Shown: positions 12,001 to 22,206 of the stretch, piece after piece
Layout of the letters: each line of letters opens with the position of its first letter
Numbering within the stretch: the stretch's first letter is position 1
The notes under the pieces: generated by a model
What the model saw: the letters and a program-made list of their open reading frames with translations, nothing else
Told to the model about the DNA's origin: nothing
The model's database searches: none
DNA from: Oryzias latipes
Lineage: Eukaryota > Chordata > Actinopteri > Beloniformes > Adrianichthyidae
Assembly: GCF_002234675.1 (NCBI RefSeq)
Contig: NC_019876.2
Location: 24,453,371-24,517,370 of the forward strand
DNA: 64,000 bases
Direction: 5' to 3'
Translations under genes and position numbers: made by a program

Positions 12001-12117
12001 CACCACTAACCACGACTATCTACAGAAAAAACAGTCATAGTACAATTGTATATTTCTAAAATGTACAGTATTTCTGAAATCTGTGAGTTAAAATGATGCC
12101 AGATTCAGGATGCACAA
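9020..12117. other. Unassigned non-coding stretch
   Basis: About 3.1 kb without a recognisable gene or complete transposon. Around 9660-9900 the sequence changes to a more balanced composition and may be an old repeat, but I found no terminal repeats. The frame at 9562-9993 (143 codons) has no family motif and is AT-biased, so I do not call it. The segment 11470-11960 is less AT-rich and could hold conserved non-coding sequence. Confidence 0.35.
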
Positions 12118-12122
12118 AAGAA

Positions 12123-12638
12123 TGTCATGGTGCCTCTGTCAGCTCTCCTCCCCCCTCTCTGCTTGGTTCCTGATTCGTCTCAGCTTTGTCCACTCACCTC
12201 ATCATCCACCAGACCTTCAAAACGAAATCCAGAACCAGTATTTATTGCCAGTTTGTTTCCCCAGATGGTGCCTAGTCTGGTCTCATGTTATTTCGTGTCC
12301 ATGTGTCCATGTTCTCGCCTAACGTTTCTTTATGCCTCGCCTTCTGGACATTCATACCACGAGTGGACACCTGAGTCTCCTGTTTACCTGAGCCAAAGAA
12401 CCTCACAGAATTCCAAGAAACCCCAAGCCACGCCACGACAACTCCAACTCCGACCTCCAGCCACGCCACGAGTCATAGCTACTTCCAGCTACTTCACCTG
12501 TCGCTCTCCAGCCCCCAGCCACGTCAAGATCTCAAGCAACTCGGAATTATATTTAAACTCTAACTTACCATCTTACTCACCTGTGTTTTCCTTCCAGGTT
12601 CCAGCGCCTGGGTCTGCCTCGCCTAGCTTCCCATGACA
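12123..12638 (+). mobile_element. Solo LTR (516 bp) with 5-bp target duplication
   Basis: Begins TGTCATGGTGCCTCTGTCAG, ends CCCATGACA, and is flanked by AAGAA on both sides (12118-12122 and 12639-12643). It is the same family as 5097-5645 in opposite orientation. The interior holds degenerate CCAGCCACGCCACGA repeats, the complement of the GTGGCTGG units in the other copy. The long open frame here (169 codons, rich in Ser and Pro) is a by-product of that low-complexity composition. Confidence 0.7.
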
Positions 12639-12849
12639 AAGAAAATGGTTAAAGCAGTGAGTTAAGGTGTTTAAGGTTTTTCTAATCAGATTACCAATCT
12701 ACAGGAAAACAACTGAAAGAAGATTATTGGGGGAAAACGTGATTTAAAGATGTGAAGGACCTCTTCTTTCTTCCTAAAACATTTGTGCACACTTGTGGTC
12801 TTTTATTTCATTAGTTATTAACATAATATTTTAATATTGTCAACTAGGG

Positions 12850-13085
12850 TCTGTATGGCGGTGCAGAGGATATCGCTCTTGCTTCACAGTGAAAAGGCTT
12901 TTTGGGTTTTCTCTAGGTACTCTGGCTTCCTCTGACAGTCCAAAAACATGCTTCATGGGTTAATTGGGGACACTTATTTGCACCTAGGGGTGCATATGAG
13001 CGTGCAACAGACTGGTGACCCATTCAGGGGTATCCCACCTTCGCCAAACAGTACCTGGGAAAGGCTCCTGCAGCCCCATTACCCA
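12850..13085 (+). repeat. Degraded SINE with teleost-type tail
   Basis: Recognised from the ordered phrases TTTTCTCTAGGTACTCTGGC, CCAAAAACATGCTTCATGGG TTAATTGG (in two adjacent parts), and AGACTGGTGACCCATTCAGG, a module order typical of fish SINEs with an L2-like tail. The tRNA-like head (around 12850-12900) is heavily mutated. A second copy of this type is at 14060-14356. Confidence 0.55.
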
Positions 13086-14057
13086 AAAAAAGATTCTGAA
13101 AATAGATGGAACATTGTCAACTAAATGTCTAACTTCAAGGAAAACAATTTTAAATAGAGGCAGAATTTACATGCTGGAAGATATTTCCTTTAAATTTGTT
13201 CAAGATATTTGAGGAATTGAGAAGAAGCTGAAAAAAGGATAAACCATGATGATGTTTTCATGTTATTTACAGAATTGAAAGAGAACTTTGTTGTAGTTCT
13301 TCAAACAACCTTTCAAGGTTAGATTCAAAAGAGCAATTTTCCTTTAACTCCAATGTTAAAAGGTCCATTCATATAACAAAAATGTTTTCGGTTACCAAAT
13401 ATGTAAAAATAAAACAAAAAAAGGGATGCCACCACAGTGTAATGATATATCTGTTGTAAAACTGATCAAAAGTAATGTAAAAGAGAACTGCTTGCTTGTG
13501 TATTATGCCACCTAGTGGTCATCTGATGAACTGAGTTGGCTCCAGTTACTTTATTCTTTCAAACCAGTCTAACGCCGAAAGAAAAATGCTAATCAAACCT
13601 TTATTCTAACAATTTCAAATGCTTAATAAACATATTTTTGGAATGTGAATTCCATCACTTCAGAAAAATAAGGACAAAAAGACAGAAGTTACAAATCTTT
13701 CTGACTCTTGATAACATGAACATAAAATCCCTAAACCCCCATCACAGCTGGCACGCCATGAAAGGAACGGGCAGAAGCTGCAAGTTGAAACACATGGGAT
13801 GCAGTGAGCTCCTTTCTCCTGGTCATAAACATTAATGGAGTGTGACTGCTAAAAGTCAGCCCCAATGGGAAACACTTAATGTTTTGCCAAGATGTTTTTC
13901 TCTTTTGATAACTGCAAAGACAACATTTTGTTACTTTAAACAATAATTTGATGAGTTATCAGCATGGGGCTACACACTATGTTGAGATTAAGAAGCGTTT
14001 TCTAAAAAGAGAAAAAGTTGACAAATTGCTAAGCTTAATATTTTATTATTATTATTA
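13086..14057. other. Unassigned non-coding stretch
   Basis: AT-rich single-copy-looking sequence between two old SINEs. No gene, exon-like block or terminal repeat was recognised. The three open frames of about 65 codons here lack any family motif. Confidence 0.3.
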
Positions 14058-14059
14058 TC

Positions 14060-14356
14060 AAAGGGGGTGGTTCACACTGTCACCTCAATGCCAGAAGGTT
14101 TTGGTTCAAATTCCAGCTGGGTCCTTACTGTGTGGAGTTTGAATGTCCTCTCCATTCATGTGTGGGCTTTCTCAAGACATTCCAGCTTCCTCCAACAGTC
14201 TAAGTAAGACATGTTGAGTCAGTGTGAGAGTGCAGGTATGTGACTCTGTGATGTCCTTGGTGTAGCCTGGCTTCATCTTAAGGAAGCTGAGATGGGCTCC
14301 AGCAACCTCTGTGACCCTGTACACAATGAAGTGGGGATTGATAACGGATGGACACT
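14060..14356 (+). repeat. Degraded SINE, second copy
   Basis: Shares module order with 12850-13085: a box-B-like GGTTCAAATTCC, then TCCATTCATGTGTGGGCTTT, CTTCCTCCAACAGTCTAAG, and the GATGGGCTCCAGCAACC tail. It ends in GATAACGGATGGAC, as in many fish SINE tails. It is strongly diverged, so an old insertion. Confidence 0.55.
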
Positions 14357-14475
14357 AAGGAAAAAACAGGACTTGAGCAGTTCAGGTTTTTCTTCATTCT
14401 GTTTACCCATAAGGGAGGAATGGAATGTGAGGTCGATTGATTATTTGCAGCAACGTCTGCTATGATGCAGACCTT

Positions 14476-15138
14476 ATATTACGTTGTATTCAGACTGAAA
14501 GAGTTATTAGGTCTGAACAGAACTTAGTCCACCTAATTTGTTCCGGATCGAGTCCTGAACTTTGTGTTCGGTCTGTATTCGGACTGGCGTGTACTGAAGA
14601 CTTGTGTTTGGAACTAGAGCCTGTACACAAAACCACGTGACTAAAGATCTCTTCAGTCACTGGCCAGAAATTACTAGGGCGGGGCAAAGCAACAAGAGAA
14701 AGAATAATGTAATCCTTGTCGGGATAGCTCACTTATTCAAACTTTAGATTTCGCTGGCCAATTTTAACGCGGTTACTGAGGAGGTGACGGCTAAGAAGCT
14801 ATGCTGATAAGTGTCTGTTGGGAAAACAATGAGAGGCAACATGTATCACGTTAAAAGTTGTTTTCAATGAGCCTGCATTCATACGGCCACATTTTCATGA
14901 CTGGCTACGGTGGCTGTTTGGTCCAGTTTTGGTCCAGATTCCGCCCCGTGCACGGAGCCTATTCAGACTGAGAAATCTTAGACCAAATTGGATCTCAGTC
15001 CAATTGGAAACAAACAGAGACCACCTCAAAAGATGGGTCGGAGAGTGGTTCCTGGTCTAAGCTCTGCTTAGCTGCATTCAGACTAAAAATTTGAACTTTG
15101 ATTCACTTTAAGAGAAAAAAATGTATCCAGACTGAATA
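14476..15138. repeat. Possible old non-autonomous DNA element with repeated ATTCAGACTGA motifs
   Basis: ATTCAGACTGA occurs at about 14488, 14965 and, as ATTCAGACTAA, at 15075, and AGACTGAATAC at 15129, in a segment with several GGTCTGA and GGTCCAG motifs. This pattern suggests a decayed MITE-like repeat cluster. I could not define paired ends or a target duplication, and the Gypsy element at 15143 was inserted at its right edge. Confidence 0.25.
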
Positions 15139-15142
15139 CACC

Positions 15143-15995
15143 TGTAGCATTATGGTTTCCCCGGTGAATGCCGCCAGCAGAAAACTAAAACCAAAAGCAC
15201 AGGACTCTCCGACACAGGAAACCGAGACTGTGCTTTTAAAGAAATAGACAACCTTTATTTGAAATTATTAAAATTCCTATTCTAAAAGATACCCAAAAGA
15301 GTCAACTAAACCATGAGGGCGACCATGCCCAGCCCACAAGTCAGCTGCACCCAGCTGTGCGCTCTGTTGCGGCGCACCCGGCTCAATGCCACGCCCCTTG
15401 CATCCAGTGGCCGTAACCGACGCCAGTCCTAGGTGGTGGGACACTGGGCCTGGTTGTGCCTGGGGCAATGGAAGGCCAGAAGGGGGAACTCGCTCCAATA
15501 GCTGTTAATCCTGCTCTGTCACACCGCTCGCCAGTGCATGGATGGACAGCAGTCACTGACACTCTGTATGGAGCACACACACACACACACGATCCCCAGA
15601 AATGCCGGCCGTGGCACCGCTCTTGGACCACGGTGCACCGGGTTGGGCAGAGCAGGGATGAAACAAACAATGGAAACCAAAACAGCGGCACCTGCTCCCG
15701 CAGCTCAAGAGCACTCTGCACAGGAGTTGCATGAGCGGCCAAACACTGCCTGCGATCTACACAGTGATAACAATAAGAATGGTGCGGCAGCAACTTGGAG
15801 GTGAACAAAGCACAAACCTACCCGGCTATGGTTAGGGCCCTACACACAGCCAAAGGCTGCACCGCTGCTGCACCTTCCACCTGGAAGCAGCAGGTCTCTG
15901 CCTGAAGCTCTACTGACAGGCTTTTATCAGCCCTCTGCTAATGAAGCAGCTGGTGTGCCAGGTGATCTCAATCAAGTGGCCCTCTGCCTGCCACA
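15143..15995 (-). repeat. Gypsy downstream (3') LTR
   Basis: 853-bp LTR, uninterrupted. It holds a CA microsatellite at about 15575-15592 that is 8 bp longer than in the partner LTR. All frames across it are fortuitous. Comparison with this copy gives the original joint sequence at the BEL insertion site (ACACTGGGCCTGG at 15445-15457). Confidence 0.85.
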
Positions 15996-16026
15996 CCAGC
16001 CCCCCCGTTTTGTATCGCCCCGACGA

Positions 16027-19000
16027 TCACGACCAAGGCCGAAATAAAGCTGACACGTTGGCGTGTTGCTTCATATCCCCAGCATTCTGCACACCTGCAG
16101 CTCTTGGCAAACGGTGGATGTTAGAGTGGTACCCTGCTGTAGACCGAGTCGTCCTCCGCACCACCTGCTGAACACCATCTGCACCAGAGGGACATGGAGA
16201 CACCGCCTCCACCCGGGACGGACCTGCCTGTGATTTGGTGGCACCTTCTCGGCTAACTGACGGCCCGTTGCCAAATCCAACAGGTCTGCCAGGATCCTCA
16301 AGCTGCAAAAACAAGTCCTCATCTGCCGTGTCATCAGGGTCAACGAGCACTTGAGGGGGGGGTGGAGACCTAGGCAAAAAAATTTGCCTCTGAGCCCCCA
16401 AAAATGCTTTCAAGAGAGTACGGTGAACTCTCCTGATCTTTCAAGGATCATGCTGTGGGGCGATAGTATACACCACTTGCCCAGCACCCGGAGTTTTCAA
16501 GACCTTGTAAATGGTGGAGCTCCAAAGATCTTGGATTTTCTTACAACCACGTACACTGTAATCACGTAGGAGAACTAACTGACCCTCGTCCAGAGGAGCC
16601 TCCTGAACATGCTTGTCATGGTTCCGCTTCCTACGAGCAGCTGCTTCAGCCAACCAGTCTTTGGCCACATCGAATGCCACACGCAGGCGCGCTTGATGTT
16701 CTTCCACCCACTCATGGATGGTTGACAGGTTCCTTAACCTGTCCCAACATAAAGTCAATGGGGAGCCTGGGTTGCTGACCAAACATCAAAAAGAATGGAG
16801 ACTCACCAGTTGTTTGATGCGGCGTGGTATTATAACAGAATTTCACCTGTGGCAGACAGGAGTGCCAATCTCTCTTACGTGTTACCGGCAAGGCTCTAAG
16901 GAGATTGTGCAACGTTCTGTTAAACTGCTCACATTGCCCATTACCGGCAGGGTGATACGAGGGTGGTCCTCGACTTCTCGATGCCATAGAGCCCACAGAG
17001 TTGCTGAATCAGCTGGCTCTCAAAGCTGCGCCCCTGATCAGAATGAAGCCGTGCTGGAACACCAAACTTTGAGAACCACTCTGCGACAAGAACCCTGGCA
17101 ACTGTGGCTGCTCGCTGGTCTCTGGTAGGGATGGCAACCGCGTACTTGCTGAAGACATCAGTTAAAACCAGCACATTCTTAACTCCGGTCCGTGAAGGCT
17201 CCAGGATGGTAAAGTCCATGGCCACCAACTCATTCGGCCTAGATGCTATAAGGTGTCCCAAGGGAGCAGAATGTGAACGGCTGTTATCCTTGGCCAACTG
17301 ACACCTCTCACAGGCCTGACACCAATGACCTACATCTTTTGACATACCTGGCCAATAGCACCGAGCTCTTAATAATGCTAATGTCCGTTCAATGCCCTGG
17401 TGACCATGATGCTGGTGAACCTGTTCCAAAACCTCCGGGATCAATATTTCTGGCAGCAACAACTGGAAAATCTCCTGCCCACTATCTGGCATGAGAACCC
17501 TGCGGTAGACCACACCATCAACCTCTGCAAGATTTTTCCATTGCCGCAGCAGGGTAAGGGCCACCTTAGACAGACCCTCACGCTCTGAGTAGCTGGGGTA
17601 CCGTTGGTCTCGCCAGAAAGGGAGAACGCTTGCCAACACGGGATCAGAAACCTGCAGGTCCTGAACCTCTGCAGTAGTTCGCTGTGGGAACACAGGCATC
17701 AACTGTTCCATCTCACAGTGGGCAAGTACTGGCTGTACCTGAACCTGCTGTAGATCTCTAGGTAGTGAAGAACCAGGTGCCATGTTGCCAACCTCTGCTG
17801 AGCTATGATTGGGATGTCGTGACAGGGCGTCCGCATTCCGGTTGACTCTGCCAGAGCGATACTTTATCTCATAATCGAACGCCGCCAACTGTGCCACCCA
17901 ACGCTGCTCCATCGCTCCCAGCTTTGCTGTAGACGAATAACTCAGCGGGTTGTTATCGGTGAATACCATGCAATGATGTCCCAATAGGTATTCACGGAAC
18001 TTTTCTGTCATGGCCCATTTAAGAGCCAAGAACTCCAGCTTCATAGAGCTGTAGTTTTGCATGTTATGCTCTGTAGCTTTTAGTCCCCTACTGGCATAGG
18101 CAATGGGCCGCACACTGCCACCCTGCTCCTGGGACAAAACTGCACCAAGGCCATTATGACTGGCATCCACTTCCAAAATAAAGGGTAGTCTGAAGTCAGC
18201 ATAGGCCAAGACTGGCGCTGATGTCAATTTCTGCTTCAGAGCATCAAAATTCTGCTGGCACTCAGTGGTCCAATGACCCTGCAGGCTAGATGCTTTGCGC
18301 CTTCTGGATTTGGTTCCATCCAGTTCGCCCACAAGCCGATGTAATGGCGCTGCCAACCGGACAAACCCCTCTACGAACAGGCGGTAGTAGCTGGCAAACC
18401 CCAGAAATGTTCTTAGCTCTGAGACTGTGCTGGGAGGTTGCCAACCAGCAACAGCCTCAATCTTATGGGGATCAGTTGAAACACCCTGATCAGAGATGAC
18501 ATGTCCCAAAAACCGGACTTCCTGCTGGAAAAAGGCACACTTTGGAAGCTTCACCCGGAGCTTCTCCTGCTGCAACCGGCCCAACACCAACTCCAACCGT
18601 TCCAGATGTTCATCTATGGTTGATGAAAAGACCACAATGTCATCTAGATACAGCAAAACAGACTGGCACTGCTGGTCTCCGAAAATTCTCTGCATCAACC
18701 GCTGGAAAGTGCCTGGGGCATTACAAAGACCGAATGGCATCCGGTTCCACTCAAACAACCCAAACGGTGTACAGAACCCCGTCTTAGCCCGGTCACCTTC
18801 CGTCACCGGGACCTGATTGTACCCGCTGGCTAGATCTAATGTAGTGAACCACCGAGCCCCAGATAATGCATCCAGTGATTCATGAATGCGAGGGAGAGGA
18901 AAAGCATCCCTTCGGGTCTTACTGTTAAGTTGGTGGTAATCCACACACATCCTCAAGCTGCCATCCTTTTTGCGGGCCAGGACAATAGGCGAAATATAAG

Positions 19001-20189
19001 GACTGTTGCTCTCCCGGATCACCCCGGATGCTAGCAGCTGATTGATATGGTCTTTAACCGCCTCGTACTCAGATGGTGGGATCCGCCGGTGCCTTTGCCT
19101 AACAGGGACATCATCCAACAAAGGGATTTCATGAGTCATGAGGGTGGTGCAACCAAGGTCACCCTCATGTGCGGCAAAGACGTTGGCATATTTCTGGAGG
19201 AGGGCCGGAGCTTTCCCTCGATCCTCCGCAGGTAGCGTCTCCAATGGCAGTGCATCGATCTGCTCCAAGACGACAGAGGCAGCCTGAATGTTAACTGCAG
19301 CCGCTGGCCTGGGCACCTCAGTAATCCCTGCTGGCAGGCTCACAATACTGAAATCGCACAACAGACCCACAATTGTACGGGGGTTGAGCCAAACATCAAC
19401 AGTGCCAACATTCAAGAGTGGTACATACGCTGTACTTCGCCTCACCTGAACCAAGGCGGATGATGCAATCAAACCTGCAGGCAGTCCCTGGCCGACAGGC
19501 TGAAATAGAACAGTTTTATGACTAAACTGATCGGGGCACGTTACAGCAACCAGTTTCATGTGCCCCCCTGGAATAAAACATGCATGAGATCCACACACCT
19601 TGGCACGCCCTGACACCACAGTTGAGGCTGTTTCAGTGGCAGAATGGCATAACTGAAGTTCCTGCTGAAGGGGTGCTGGGGCCTGAGACACTGGGTCCAC
19701 GTGGAACCAGGCCGATCCATGCTCCCCAAACAGCTCTGCGTGGCACTTGCGGAGAATGTTCATCCCCACAATCCCTGGTGCCAAGTTAGTTGCACCAGGG
19801 GAGTCTTTAATGACAAGTACCCCACAACCAGGTATCACCTTCCCACAGAGCTCAACGCTCAACTCAAGGTAGCCAATATATGGAATGGCTAAACCGTTAG
19901 CAGCTTTAAGCTGCAACCAGTGGCACATTTGAAGGCTTTTGTGGCCCCACGGCTCAAAGTGCTTACGAAAAAAGCTTTCCGTCAGTGTTGACACCATTGA
20001 CCCTGTGTCCAGCAAACATGGGACTTTGACTCCACTCATTCCTACAACAACATGAGGACAAGTGGCGATTAGGTTAGATGGAGCTTCATCAAAAACGGAG
20101 TGTGAGCCAGAGTCAACCCCACCTGGCCTTTGGCTCGGCAGTCCAGGGGGTGCTAGTTTCCCGGCATGCCTGGCTTTTTGGACTGCCAC
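16027..20189 (-). pseudogene. pol: Ty3/Gypsy pol: protease, RT, RNase H, integrase (broken)
   Basis: The long open part (20189-16941, 1082 codons) has an aspartic protease with LLDTGS near residue 60, reverse transcriptase with LYLDDIVVF near 515, RNase H with EVDASHNGLGAVLS near 675, and the integrase zinc finger and core (HHGHQGIERT near 930, DFTI near 990, HSDQGRSF near 1053). The frame then breaks. A one-base shift around 16960-16975 separates the core from the block holding the catalytic Glu (QCEQFNRTLHNLL). A second shift near 16715-16745 precedes the C-terminal part (HEWVEEHQARLRVAF), and a TGA at 16443-16441 interrupts the tail. Pol overlaps the gag end by 37 bp in the -1 frame, consistent with ribosomal frameshifting. 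Integrase cannot be made intact from this copy. Confidence 0.9.
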
Positions 20190-21214
20190 GGAAGGGGTCG
20201 GGGTGTGCGGGCTCCATCACACTCACGTGCATAATGCCCAGGTTGCCGCCAGCGTCTACAAATCACAGGCTGGGGAGGAGGATCACTCTGAGTCTGTGGT
20301 TGATGATGTAACTGAGCGATTGTTTCCGAAAGATTGTTGATTTGCTCCTGCTGATGCTGCAGGAGCTCCCTCAATTCCTTCATCTCCAAATTCTGGGGAG
20401 GCTCTAGGGACTCTTTAACATGTCCCTGCACAGAATATTGAAACCCCAGTGAAGGAAGAGCCTGATGCTGTTGCCCTGCAGGCAGACCTTCACGCTCCCA
20501 CCTAAGTGCTTCTGCTCTCACGTCGAGTAAGATGGCATCTGGCTCGTGGCGAATAAATTGTTTTAAATGTCGCCTCAAGGCACCATCCGTGGCATGCTGG
20601 GTAAACTGAGCTCGGAGAAGCGCTTCAGCATTCACCACTCCAGGAGGGGCACTTTGTTGCACTCTGTCCATTAAACCAAGAAGAGCCAAAGAAAACTGTT
20701 GGAGGGACTCATCCTCACGCTGCTTCCGGGAAAAAAAGGCTTCCTGTGCTACCACGTATGACTCCTTACAGCCATACAATTCTGTGAGCACAGCAATAAT
20801 TTTAGAGGGGTCGGAACGCTCTTGGCTCGACCGATATTTAACTTCGTCTCGCGCCTCGCCCTCCAGGTGATAATACAGAAAGAAAGCCTGGTCAGCTACC
20901 GCTAAGTGACGGGCTCTCATGCATGCTTGGACCTCCTCCAGCCACTCTTCCAACACCATTCCAGACCTACTACTAAACATAGGGCATTTCCGGTCTCGTG
21001 GGACCAAAACAAGCCTCTCCGTTAAAGGACCAGGCCCCCCTTGCCCAGAAGCTGTCGCGGAACTAGGACCGGGATCCTGCCGTTTGCGGAGGTCCTCATT
21101 GTCAGCACGAAGCTGAGCCACCAGCTTTCGTAACTCCTGCATTTCACCCTCCATGGCTGCGAGAACACAGGTGCCGCTGTTTTGAAAAAGAGAAAAAAAA
21201 ACAAGTTCACACAA
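20153..21214 (-). CDS. gag: Ty3/Gypsy Gag
   Basis: 353 codons. The annotated ATG at 21214 may not be the used start: an ATG at 21154 begins EGEMQELRKLVAQLRADNED, a coiled-coil-like N terminus. The capsid-like part follows (EEWLEEVQACMRARH, then the YYHLEGEARDEVKYR block), with a Gln-rich helical stretch at about 275-310 and a single zinc knuckle near the C terminus. That knuckle reads CRRWRQPGHYAREC, so the second Cys of the usual C-X2-C-X4-H-X4-C has become Trp. Gag packages the element RNA in cytoplasmic particles. The frame is open, but the knuckle change probably weakens RNA binding. It ends 37 bp inside pol. Confidence 0.85.
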   Translation of the reverse strand: MCELVFFSLFQNSGTCVLAAMEGEMQELRKLVAQLRADNEDLRKRQDPGPSSATASGQGGPGPLTERLVLVPRDRKCPMFSSRSGMVLEEWLEEVQACMRARHLAVADQAFFLYYHLEGEARDEVKYRSSQERSDPSKIIAVLTELYGCKESYVVAQEAFFSRKQREDESLQQFSLALLGLMDRVQQSAPPGVVNAEALLRAQFTQHATDGALRRHLKQFIRHEPDAILLDVRAEALRWEREGLPAGQQHQALPSLGFQYSVQGHVKESLEPPQNLEMKELRELLQHQQEQINNLSETIAQLHHQPQTQSDPPPQPVICRRWRQPGHYARECDGARTPRPLPWQSKKPGMPGN

Positions 21215-21583
21215 AACTCAATACACGTCTCAGTCTCCTGTTAAAGTCGGAGATCCTGCTCACAGCGCCAAGATTTCTGTGGCATTATGGTTTCCCCGGT
21301 GAATGCCGCCAGCAGAAAACTAAAACCAAAAGCACAGGACTCTCCAACACAGGAAACCGAGACTGTGCTTTTAAAGAAATAGACAACCTTTATTTGAAAT
21401 TATTAAAATTCCTATTCTAAAAGATACCCAAAAGAGTCAACTAAACCATGAGGGCGACCATGCCCAGCCCACAAGTCAGCTGCACCCAGCTGTGCGCTCT
21501 GTTGCGGCACACCCGGCTCAATGCCACGCCCCTTGCATCCAGTGGCCGTAACCGACGCCAGTCCTAGGTGGTGGGACACTGGG

Positions 21584-22061
21584 TGTAGCACCCTCGAGGA
21601 ATTAGCATGAGCACGAGGTGTTTAAAACAGGGTTTATTGGTCTTCACAACCCGTGAGAACTGGCAGCAAAATAAAAACACAAATATGCATCAAAAATAAT
21701 TCTACAGCTTACAAAATATGAATCTTAAATTATACAAATAAAAGCACACAAACCTCGTGGGCTGACATCCACGAGGGGCTAATTACTCATTTGGCTTCAG
21801 CTTTCCTTTAACTTTCTAAATAAACACAATAAACAAATTATTACATTGATAATTCTGTTATACATCGATGTGATCTCTACTGATCTTACCGGAGATCTTC
21901 ACGTGGCTGCAGCAATGCACTGATAGCTGGGTGCGTAGTTAAATGTGTCCGTGTGGAACTTTAATTGAACTTTGTTCCACATGCTCTCACCACTAGATGG
22001 CGCAAATTAAAATATAATTTAGAACAACAGAATAAACACATAAATGTTTGGGACTGTTACA
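21584..22061 (-). repeat. BEL/Pao downstream (3') LTR
   Basis: 478 bp, the same length and apparently the same sequence as the upstream LTR at 27615-28092. The AT-rich interior contains several AATAAA-like signals on either strand. It is adjacent to the polypurine tract at 22062-22078. Confidence 0.88.
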
Positions 22062-22206
22062 CTCCCACCAATCACTTGTGATTTATAGAACTAAATATTG
22101 CCTTTAAACTTATGAACTAGTTATTCTTAATATGCAATGAATTGTGAACTAATTATGGAATATGACTTGTTACTCTTTTATTTAGAGTATTAAGAGTTCA
22201 GTCTCC

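Noticed and set aside
12127..12636. 169-codon Ser/Pro-rich frame
   Set aside because: It lies inside a solo LTR and reflects degenerate CCAGCCACG repeats. The sister LTR has a similar artefact on the other strand.
15383..15808. 141-codon frame, and its twin at 28050-28451
   Set aside because: Both are inside the two Gypsy LTRs and differ by CA-repeat length. The LTR is not expected to code.
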